A stretch of DNA of 6,965 bases from Thiopontia sp013349825 (GTDB taxonomy: Bacteria; Pseudomonadota; Gammaproteobacteria; GCF-002020875): positions 1-6,965 of the forward strand of contig CAXCCG010000097.1 in the NCBI GenBank assembly GCA_963981015.1, written 5' to 3'. The position numbers were made by a program, and so were the translations under genes. The notes beneath the pieces were generated by a model. It was not told the origin of the DNA and did not search any database. It saw nothing but the letters and a program-made list of their open reading frames with translations. Positions 1-6,178 of the stretch are shown one piece after another (within the stretch, counting starts at the first letter, position 1; every line of letters starts with the position of its first letter).

Positions 1-14
1 GCTGAAAAAGCCTG

Positions 15-881
15 TCAAGGATTATTTTCCGTTAACACCCCTGAATAGTTACTTTTATTGTTACTCTCCTGCATGATCTGCCGCTGTTTGCGTTGTGACT
101 CTACATAACGCTGCATGGATCGAATCCGACGCATAATGATTTCGTGCGGGTCATCTTTGGAGATAATATCAATTGCACCGGCACTCAGTGCGGCCTCCTC
201 CATATCCTCCCGGTTACTGAACATTACCATCAGAATATTGGAGGTATCCGCCCGCCCCAGCAGCTCACGCACCAGCTCTGCGCCATTTCCATCCGGCAAT
301 GTATAGTCCACCAGCATCATATCCGGTAACTCTTGACGGGCAACCACCATCGCAGAGTTGATGGTCTCGGCTTCATGAAGCACAAAACCCTCCTTGCGCA
401 GCAAAGATCCATAGACCGCACGTACCGTAGCCGAATCATCTACCAGAAGAATAGAGATGGGCTTGTGCTCCAAATCTTTCTCATCCAACAGACGCTCAAT
501 ATTACGCTGAAAGGTCTGCGCCTCCACCATAGTCTTCAACGCATTGACACGCATCATAAACAGATCGTGCGGATCATCCTTGCCGATCAACTCTACCGCA
601 CCTGCCTGTAGTGCCTTCTCCACCACATTCGGAAATTGTGAATGCATCGCAACCACGATGGAAGAGGTCGTTGGGTTCTGAAGCAGTGCACGGGTCAGCT
701 CATCGCCATTTCCTTCCGGCATATAGAAATCAACAATGGCCAGTGACGGCCGGTGCTGCTTCGCAAGTTCAAATGCCTCAATCATGGAGTAGGCAAGCAG
801 CACCTCATAGCCATTCTCTTCCAGCAGGCTTGAATAGATCGCACAGACAGTTTTGGAGTCATCTACCAGTAAAATTTTCAT
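15..881 (-). CDS. Tandem two-receiver response regulator (REC-REC), no output domain
   Basis: Cytoplasmic phospho-acceptor protein of 288 residues made of two complete receiver domains. REC1 (about 1-120) shows the acidic pair D7/D8, phospho-acceptor D51, switch residue S81 and K101. REC2 (about 141-262) shows D148/D149, D192, S222 and K242. All catalytic positions are present in both. The short tail after residue 262 is polar, and no DNA-binding, enzymatic or HPt domain is visible. Both domains carry the K-[DE]-[DE]-P signature shared with the receivers of the two kinases upstream, which suggests common ancestry and perhaps the same phosphodonors. The ATG start at 881 is supported by GGGAAG at 890-895, eight bases upstream. 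It lies 277 bases after the NtrC-like gene, so it may be the last gene of that operon or a separate unit. Likely role (inference): phosphate sink, relay intermediate or protein-interaction switch. The receiver assignment is firm; the biological role is unknown. Confidence 0.93.
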   Translation of the reverse strand: MKILLVDDSKTVCAIYSSLLEENGYEVLLAYSMIEAFELAKQHRPSLAIVDFYMPEGNGDELTRALLQNPTTSSIVVAMHSQFPNVVEKALQAGAVELIGKDDPHDLFMMRVNALKTMVEAQTFQRNIERLLDEKDLEHKPISILLVDDSATVRAVYGSLLRKEGFVLHEAETINSAMVVARQELPDMMLVDYTLPDGNGAELVRELLGRADTSNILMVMFSNREDMEEAALSAGAIDIISKDDPHEIIMRRIRSMQRYVESQRKQRQIMQESNNKSNYSGVLTENNP

Positions 882-889
882 GCCATTAA

Positions 890-895
890 CTTCCC
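890..895 (-). promoter_or_regulatory. Shine-Dalgarno sequence of the double-receiver gene
   Basis: GGGAAG on the minus strand, eight bases before the ATG at 881. It supports that start, which also falls directly before the first beta strand of REC1 (MKILLVDD). Confidence 0.7.
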
Positions 896-930
896 GAGCT
901 ACATGTTACCTAGGTGCTTGTCCAAGAATA

Positions 931-945
931 GTGGTTTTCAACCAC
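931..945 (-). repeat. Perfect inverted repeat (6-base arms, 3-base loop)
   Basis: The minus strand reads GTGGTT-GAA-AACCAC, 50 bases upstream of the ATG of the double-receiver gene. It could be an operator half-site pair or a small hairpin in the 5' leader. No T-run follows on either strand, so it is not an intrinsic terminator. A repeat this short can occur by chance. Confidence 0.4.
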
Positions 946-969
946 CTCTGCAGTCACCCCAACGCCATT

Positions 970-995
970 ATCAAATATTGTGTAGCAATCAAATA
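970..995 (-). repeat. Direct repeat TATTTGAT x2, 18-base period
   Basis: Two identical 8-base copies (988-995 and 970-977 on the minus strand) lie upstream of the double-receiver gene, start to start 18 bases apart, which is close to two helical turns. The second copy overlaps the -10-like hexamer GATAAT at 967-972. The arrangement fits a tandem binding site, but chance in AT-rich DNA cannot be excluded. Confidence 0.3.
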
Positions 996-1029
996 CCGAC
1001 TGGAATGAACAACTGACCATTATCATGGA

Positions 1030-1038
1030 ATAGTATCA
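1030..1038 (-). promoter_or_regulatory. Candidate extended -10 promoter element
   Basis: The minus strand reads TGATACTAT, matching the extended -10 form TGn-TATAAT with one mismatch in the hexamer. No good -35 hexamer lies 16-18 bases upstream, which extended -10 promoters can tolerate. It would give a leader of roughly 140 bases before the ATG at 881. Weak evidence. Confidence 0.3.
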
Positions 1039-1111
1039 CAGCCACAACTTTGCAAATGCACTGTGTGTGAGTAAGACGAGGTGCTAATGGACGGGAGAGC
1101 TGTAACGACCC

Positions 1112-1129
1112 CCCGCAGCAAGCAGCGGG
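1112..1129 (-). other. Short GC-rich hairpin after the NtrC-like gene
   Basis: The minus strand forms a 5-base stem, CCCGC/GCGGG, with an 8-base loop, about 30 bases after the TAA stop of the NtrC-like gene. No U-tract follows, so it does not meet the pattern of an intrinsic terminator. It might protect the 3' end of the mRNA or weakly pause polymerase. Confidence 0.25.
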
Positions 1130-1158
1130 AAATTATGACCCCAAGTGATTCAAGTGGT

Positions 1159-2460
1159 TTATGGGCGGCTCTTTAACTTCCTGTGCAGCGTGGAGGGGTT
1201 GATACCCAACTGTTCGGCTGCTTTGGTTTTATTGCCGGAAGTGCGCTCCAGTGAGCGACCAATCCAGTAACGCTCTACCTCAGCCAGCGTGGCATCTTCT
1301 GCAAGGGTCTGGGGGGTAGTGTTTAGCTGAAGGTCTTCAGAATCAGAGAGACTACACTGGCAAGTGCTATAGCCTCGCCTGTTCATTGAGTCAAGGGAGC
1401 GAGAGACAGTGTGACCCGCCTCTTTCGAAAAACCAAACAGGTACTGAAGAAAACGCTGTTTCAGTTGAACCAGATCAATCACCTCCGTCACCTCCAGCAA
1501 CCACTCATCTCCACCCCCCTCTGCACGCCACGCCCTGACCTCATCCCCCCAGCGCTGCCGAGCCTCTTCAGACCAGAGCGCCAGCAATACAGGCAGGTCG
1601 GCCTCTCGCTGGTGTGGCGGTGGTACCGGCACCAATCCGGCAAACTGGTGATAGAGGTGTAGCGGTAGTTGACCCTGTTGATCCAAGCAGGCCGTTGCAG
1701 TCACCGTCCCACCCAACTCTCTCTGAATTAACAAAATGCGGGCCAGTTCCGGCTCTGTCAGTGTTTCAGTCTGCTGCAACAGCACGTCACCACCATCGAG
1801 TGAAATCAGTAGCTGTTCTATCTCATCCAGCGAATGGGCACTGGCCTGAATTTTATAAAGAGAGGAGGATGCGCTCTCCATCCAGACCTGAACCCAACGC
1901 GCCAACACGGTCCGCCCACTACCCCGCTCTCCATAAATCAGAACCGGGTCGGAGTAGCGACTCAACAGCTTGGCCATTTTCACCGATTGCTGCATCGACT
2001 CACTCTCTGCAACCAGTTCGGGCAGCTCATCATGGTTCAATTGCATACCCTGCAGACGGTTATTCAATACTTGCTGCTGTTGCAGTGCCTCTTTCAACCG
2101 TTGTAACAGCGCCCGGCCAATGGAGAGGTCAAACGGCTTCTCCAACAGATCAAAAACGCCGAGATGAAAGGCCTCAACCGTATTTTGAACGGTGGCATAA
2201 CCGGTAATCATCACGATGGGAAGGTCTGGCTTCCGCTCTTTGGTATAACGGATCAGGTCCAGCCCGTTACGCCCTGGCATTCGATAGTCGGTGAGTACCG
2301 CATGAAAGCCACCCTGTTCAATTTTGGAGACCCCCTCATCACCACTTTCAGCAATCTCGATCTGATACCCCTCGGACTCTGCAATATCAGCCAGAAACCA
2401 GGCCATTGCGGGCTCATCATCCACAATCAGCAGCTTCCATTGTTGCGCCTCTACACCCAT
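1159..2460 (-). CDS. NtrC-type regulator with degenerate AAA+ domain (REC-AAA*-Fis HTH)
   Basis: Response regulator of 433 residues with the NtrC layout. REC (1-125) has D14/D15, D58, T86 and K108-P109. The central AAA+ region (about 147-345) begins PELVAES and has a Walker-A-like GERGSGRT (177-184) with Arg183 where Lys is standard. The stretch from QASA (205-208) to the GG before Walker B is about 19 residues shorter than in NtrC, so the GAFTGA loop that contacts sigma-54 is absent. Walker B reads GGDVLLQQ (223-230), with both acids replaced by Gln. The PPLRER-like motif is PPPHQRE (280-286). The C-terminus (390-433) is a good Fis-type HTH, containing GNKTKAAEQLGI. DNA binding is therefore likely, while ATP hydrolysis and sigma-54 activation are unlikely. 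The start at 2460 is chosen because a perfect AGGAGGT lies 8 bases upstream and REC begins there. The longer frame to 2562 lies within the upstream kinase gene. Confidence 0.9.
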   Translation of the reverse strand: MGVEAQQWKLLIVDDEPAMAWFLADIAESEGYQIEIAESGDEGVSKIEQGGFHAVLTDYRMPGRNGLDLIRYTKERKPDLPIVMITGYATVQNTVEAFHLGVFDLLEKPFDLSIGRALLQRLKEALQQQQVLNNRLQGMQLNHDELPELVAESESMQQSVKMAKLLSRYSDPVLIYGERGSGRTVLARWVQVWMESASSSLYKIQASAHSLDEIEQLLISLDGGDVLLQQTETLTEPELARILLIQRELGGTVTATACLDQQGQLPLHLYHQFAGLVPVPPPHQREADLPVLLALWSEEARQRWGDEVRAWRAEGGGDEWLLEVTEVIDLVQLKQRFLQYLFGFSKEAGHTVSRSLDSMNRRGYSTCQCSLSDSEDLQLNTTPQTLAEDATLAEVERYWIGRSLERTSGNKTKAAEQLGINPSTLHRKLKSRP

Positions 2461-2461
2461 T

Positions 2462-4003
2462 TCACAATACCTCCTCCACCGCTTCTGCCAGTTGGCTCTG
2501 CACAATCGGTTTCTGCAATATCTTGATAAACCCGCCTTTTTGAAGTTGCTGCTGATCCACATTCACCTCTACCCCGGTCAACAAAACCATCGGCGTTTGA
2601 TGTCCAATTAACTGAATCTCCGTTCCCAACTCCACTCCGTTCATCCCCTGCATACTGAAATCGGTCACCACCAGATCATGCGGATTGGAACGGTAACGTT
2701 GTAGTGCCTCACGACCACTGAGTGCTGTCTCTACCTGATAGCCTGCCTCTTCCAGCATCTCTTGTCCCACAGCGATCACGGCGGGGGCATCATCCACCAG
2801 CAAAATACGCCGCCCAATACACCGTCCAACCGGATGCCCATGCAGAGGGGCTATAGAGAGCACTTCGGCCCCATCCCGTAGCGGCACCATCGGCAATTGA
2901 ATCGTTACCACTGTCCCCTTATTCGGGACACTTTCAATATTAATTTGGCCCTTGGCCCTCTCAACAATACCGAGTACGACTGAAAGCCCCATTCCGCTCC
3001 CCTGCCCAACATCACGGGTAGTAAAGAACGGGGTAAACACCTGTCTCCTGACTCTATTTTCCATCCCGTGACCACTGTCCTTAACGACGATTCGGCACCA
3101 ATCCAACTCGGCAATCACCGAGATCGTGATCTCTCCAGACTGATTTCCAATCGCCTGAACACTATTATTACAGAGATTTAACACCACCTGATGCAGCTCT
3201 GTTGCCCCCAAATTGACCCCTTCCAGTGAGGTATCAATTTGTTGATTCAAGCGAATCTGGTCTGGTAACACCGCCTGCACCATTTTGAGGATGTTCTTGA
3301 TTAATGGCTGGAGTGCAATCGCCTGGTGCGGGGAGGGTCGGTCTTTACGACTAAAATCGAGAATCTGACGTACCAGATCCGCACCACGTAGTGCACTTTG
3401 TCGTACCAGTGTGAGACGTTCGTAGTCCCGAGTTGCCGGATCTGTTCTGCCCAGCATCATCTCTGAAAATCCCAGAATGGGCTGTAACAGATTATTAAAC
3501 TCATGCGCGACACCACTGGCCAGTGCGCCAATCGAAGCCATCTTCTGGCCCTGTTGACGCTCCAGCTCCAACTCATTTTGCTGTAACTTCTGTTGTACCT
3601 CAATAAACCGGCTCAGTGAACCGATACGCAACAGAAACAGTTCCTGCGGGTCCTCTTTATAGATCACATCGACCGCTCCGGATTCCAACGCAAGCTGCTC
3701 CACCCCATTGCGCTCGGTATGGATCACCACCAATACCCCACTCAATTGTGGGTCTGCCAATAGTTCGCGGGTCAACTGATCCCCATTCTCTTTCGGCAGA
3801 TGATAATCAATCACTGCCAAATGCGGCCGCAAACGACAAGCAACCTGCATCGCCTCCTGCGCACTCCCCGCCACCTCAACCCGGTACCCTTGCTGGCGCA
3901 GCAAAGCAGCATAGACGGCACAGATGGTCGGTGCATCATCTACCAACAAAATTCGAATACCCTTTTCCCCTCCCGTTTCTCTTTGCACGTTGCTGTCCAT
4001 CAC
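2462..4003 (-). CDS. Soluble hybrid histidine kinase, REC-HisKA-HATPase-REC
   Basis: Kinase of 513 residues without membrane segments or a separate sensor domain. REC1 (16-137) has D22/D23, D66, T96 and K116, the last within the K-E-D-P signature. After a short charged linker, HisKA (about 150-222) carries H167 in HEFNN. HATPase_c (about 230-372) has the N-box (N276, N279/N280), G1 box DSGHG (309-313), F-box FTPFFTT and G2 box GQGSGMGL (333-340). The C-terminal REC2 (398-513) has D404/D405, D448, T476 and a canonical K498-P499. The kinase core is therefore complete, and an internal His-to-Asp relay to REC2 is expected. The upstream stop abuts the GTG at 4003 (TGA-GTG-ATG). ATG at 4000 is an equal alternative, and no good ribosome site is seen, so re-initiation is likely. 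The core closely resembles that of the neighbouring GIY-YIG kinase. Partners are probably the NtrC-like protein and the double receiver (inference). Confidence 0.93.
   Translation of the reverse strand: MMDSNVQRETGGEKGIRILLVDDAPTICAVYAALLRQQGYRVEVAGSAQEAMQVACRLRPHLAVIDYHLPKENGDQLTRELLADPQLSGVLVVIHTERNGVEQLALESGAVDVIYKEDPQELFLLRIGSLSRFIEVQQKLQQNELELERQQGQKMASIGALASGVAHEFNNLLQPILGFSEMMLGRTDPATRDYERLTLVRQSALRGADLVRQILDFSRKDRPSPHQAIALQPLIKNILKMVQAVLPDQIRLNQQIDTSLEGVNLGATELHQVVLNLCNNSVQAIGNQSGEITISVIAELDWCRIVVKDSGHGMENRVRRQVFTPFFTTRDVGQGSGMGLSVVLGIVERAKGQINIESVPNKGTVVTIQLPMVPLRDGAEVLSIAPLHGHPVGRCIGRRILLVDDAPAVIAVGQEMLEEAGYQVETALSGREALQRYRSNPHDLVVTDFSMQGMNGVELGTEIQLIGHQTPMVLLTGVEVNVDQQQLQKGGFIKILQKPIVQSQLAEAVEEVL
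2469..2475 (-). promoter_or_regulatory. Perfect Shine-Dalgarno for the NtrC-like gene, inside the kinase gene
   Basis: AGGAGGT on the minus strand, eight bases before the ATG at 2460. It sits within the last codons of the upstream kinase (VEEVL-stop), and the junction reads TGA-A-ATG. It fixes the start of the NtrC-like gene and implies translational coupling, perhaps with higher output of the regulator than of the kinases, whose starts lack such a site. Confidence 0.85.
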
Positions 4004-6178
4004 TCAAGCCAGCGGCAACCTTATCAGAAATCTTGCCCCTTCACCGGGCTCACTTTCCACCACGATCTGACCACCTGCACGCTCAACAATACCCAACACC
4101 ACAGAAAGCCCCATTCCACTCCCCTTGCCTACTGGCCGGGTGGTAAAGAATGGGTCAAAAATCTGCTTACGAATCGCTTCACTCACCCCTTCACCATTAT
4201 CTGCAACCGTTACCTCACAATGGCTCTCTTCATCGTTACGCCGAGCCTGAAGTGTGACCACTCCGGACTCCACATGCGCTGCTTCAATCGCCTGTAGCGC
4301 ATTACCAAACAGGTTCAGCAGTATCTGGTGGAACTCCGTACTGTTGATACGGACCTCACCCAGATCAAGGGAGACCTTTTCTAGCAGTGACACTGTTGGT
4401 GGTCGTGTCGCACGGAACATCTTCAGTGCCGTCTCCAACAACGTATTCAGTGGATACACCTGCTCTGGAAGCTGTTGATCTTTTCGGCTGAAATCGAGAA
4501 TCTGCCGTACCAGTTCTGACCCCTTTCGTGCGCTCTGATGGATCATCTCCAGACGTTCACGATCCTTATCCGGCAACCTTCTGTTCTTCTGCTCCTCTTC
4601 CAGTAACAGTGCAGAGAACCCCATGATCGGCTGCAGCATGTTATTGAATTCGTGTGCAACACCACCCGCCAGTGTGCCAACTGAAGCCATCTTCTGCGCA
4701 TGGTTATGTTCACGCTCTAATACTCTTCTCTGCTGCTCCTGAAGACGTTGAGGGCGCAGATCACGAAATGAGAACAGTGCCCCCCGGATACCAAATTGCG
4801 GATTACGTAACAGCGCTCCGCTCCAGAGTACGGGAATCAACTCACCATGCCGATCGATCAACTCACGCTCCTCATTCTGTGACTGCTGATCTACCACCCC
4901 GCCAAACGGAGAGAGCCGTGAAATTTCACGCAGATCCTCCTGTTGCGGATCTGCAACCTGCTGCAGAACCACCTCGCCCTGTTGCGAACGAATCATAATC
5001 TCCTGCTCTGCTACCGGACAGAGAGCAAACAGCCCGGACTCCTGATCCAATAGTTGCTTCGCCCGGGGTGAAACCCACACCCTGTTGCCACTCTGTCGAT
5101 CTACCGCCACTAACGGCAGCAGTGCATAATCCATCAAGCGCCAGAAACCCTCCGGATTTCTATCATAGAGTGCCTGCAACCGCCGCTGATGATCTTCCCC
5201 TTCTCCTATCAGATGCTGCACGGGAGGGGTCACCATCTCCACCAGACGGCGCCCCTTCAGTGCCTCGGCATCCCAACCCAACAGGTGACAAACCGCCGGA
5301 TTGATCAGATCAATCGCCCCCTCTGCATCGGTGATGATCAGGCCATCCGACAGTGTGGCAATAATGTTTTCCACATATTCCCGCTCCTGACGCTCCCTCA
5401 ATAACGCCTGCTCATGCTGTTGCTGCGCATTTTTCAGATATTTGTGGAGTGAACGGATACGCAACAGGAAGATATCGATCGGCTCTTCTTTATAGATAAA
5501 ATCGACTGCGCCCGCCTCCAGGCAACGTTCCAACGCCTCTGGGTATTGAGAGTGGATTACAATCAATAGATCACACGATTCCGGATCGCTCAACAGCTCA
5601 CGGGTCAGCTCATCCCCATTCTGATCCGGCATGTAATAGTCGATAATGGCCAGTTGAGGCTTCTCTTCCCGTACTATCTGTCGGGTCTGTTGCGCACTCC
5701 CTGCCAACAAGACCCGATAACCTTGCTCCTCCAACTGTTGTTGATAGACCGACCGTGTGACGGGGGCATCATCCACAAACAGAATGGTGATGGCATCCGG
5801 GTTCAGCTCCTGCTCTCTCTTGTTCTTCTCCAACACTTCCATCGACCCTGTCTTTAACTGGTTCAATGCCGGAATGAAGCCATACTCCTGTTCATGGGTA
5901 TGAATAAGCAGACTCTCCAGCGCCTGATAACTGTTCGTTACGGTAAAACGAAATTGATATCCCCCCACCAATAACTGCTTTCGCAGACGCTCACTGTGTG
6001 AACGGCCATTGAGATGTTCCAGTAAGCGTTTGCGTAAATTGTTGCTGGAGCCTACGTACTCAACCCCCCCCTTTCTGGATAACTCATAGACACCACAACG
6101 GGCCGGTATCTGACGAATCGATTCTGCCTCAAAGGGCCGGGTACTCCCCAGCAGATAGGCGGGGTACCCGGCATCCAC
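4004..6178 (-). CDS. GIY-YIG / REC / PAS / histidine kinase fusion
   Basis: Protein of 724 residues with an unusual order. A GIY-YIG domain (about 20-107) shows G29-V-Y31, Y41-V-G43, the arginine of NLRKRL (R49), E88 in the E-x-x-L-I context and N106, so the nuclease active-site residues seem intact. A receiver follows (129-248: D136/D137, D180, S210, K230 in K-E-E-P). After a Q/E-rich helix comes a PAS domain (about 268-325), then a second PAS-like region (about 345-475, less clear). HisKA has H509 in HEFNN. HATPase_c (about 575-724) has N622/N626, DNGEG (660-664), FDPFFTT and GKGSGMGL (684-691). No membrane segment or C-terminal receiver is present. GTG at 6178 is the only possible start before the GIY motif, and it overlaps the sigma-54-like frame by 127 bases. 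GIY-YIG domains cut DNA in UvrC and homing enzymes; here the domain may cut or sense nucleic acid under phosphorylation control, which is inference. Confidence 0.9.
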   Translation of the reverse strand: MDAGYPAYLLGSTRPFEAESIRQIPARCGVYELSRKGGVEYVGSSNNLRKRLLEHLNGRSHSERLRKQLLVGGYQFRFTVTNSYQALESLLIHTHEQEYGFIPALNQLKTGSMEVLEKNKREQELNPDAITILFVDDAPVTRSVYQQQLEEQGYRVLLAGSAQQTRQIVREEKPQLAIIDYYMPDQNGDELTRELLSDPESCDLLIVIHSQYPEALERCLEAGAVDFIYKEEPIDIFLLRIRSLHKYLKNAQQQHEQALLRERQEREYVENIIATLSDGLIITDAEGAIDLINPAVCHLLGWDAEALKGRRLVEMVTPPVQHLIGEGEDHQRRLQALYDRNPEGFWRLMDYALLPLVAVDRQSGNRVWVSPRAKQLLDQESGLFALCPVAEQEIMIRSQQGEVVLQQVADPQQEDLREISRLSPFGGVVDQQSQNEERELIDRHGELIPVLWSGALLRNPQFGIRGALFSFRDLRPQRLQEQQRRVLEREHNHAQKMASVGTLAGGVAHEFNNMLQPIMGFSALLLEEEQKNRRLPDKDRERLEMIHQSARKGSELVRQILDFSRKDQQLPEQVYPLNTLLETALKMFRATRPPTVSLLEKVSLDLGEVRINSTEFHQILLNLFGNALQAIEAAHVESGVVTLQARRNDEESHCEVTVADNGEGVSEAIRKQIFDPFFTTRPVGKGSGMGLSVVLGIVERAGGQIVVESEPGEGARFLIRLPLA

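Larger units (their letters stand above)
882..1158 (-). other. Intergenic region, possible promoter of the double-receiver gene
   Basis: This 277-base gap is the only sizeable non-coding stretch in the window. I see no ORF or RNA gene in it. Read on the minus strand it holds, in order, a weak GC hairpin shortly after the NtrC-like stop codon (1112-1129), an extended -10-like motif (1030-1038), two copies of TATTTGAT 18 bases apart (970-995) overlapping a GATAAT hexamer (967-972), and a perfect 6-base inverted repeat (931-945). Together these suggest that the double-receiver gene can be transcribed separately, possibly under a regulator. None of the motifs is proven, and no convincing -24/-12 sigma-54 promoter was found. 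Confidence 0.45.

Noticed and set aside
1..14. Features beyond the stop of the double-receiver gene at the left edge
   Set aside because: Only 14 bases are present, too few to judge a terminator or a next gene.
1112..1129. Intrinsic terminator after the NtrC-like gene
   Set aside because: The stem is only 5 bases with an 8-base loop, and no U-run follows on either strand.
882..1158. -24/-12 sigma-54 promoter upstream of the double-receiver gene
   Set aside because: GG...GC pairs were checked by eye. The best, CGGTATTTGATTGCT, has 9 rather than 10 bases between GG and GC and lacks the rest of the consensus.
1614..2207. Long plus-strand ORF (197 codons), and similar plus-strand frames at 3616-4146, 3800-4297 and 4654-4998
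   Set aside because: They lie opposite strongly supported minus-strand domains, encode low-complexity Pro/His/Ser/Arg-rich sequences without recognisable motifs, and are mirror images of coding sequence.
2461..2562. Longer N-terminus for the NtrC-like protein, starting at 2562
   Set aside because: The extra 34 residues overlap the kinase's C-terminal receiver in another frame, match nothing, and ignore the perfect AGGAGGT before the ATG at 2460.
2905..3114. Minus-strand 69-codon ORF within the second kinase (and a similar one at 6441-6710)
   Set aside because: Alternative frames wholly inside well-supported coding sequence, with no ribosome site or recognisable motif.
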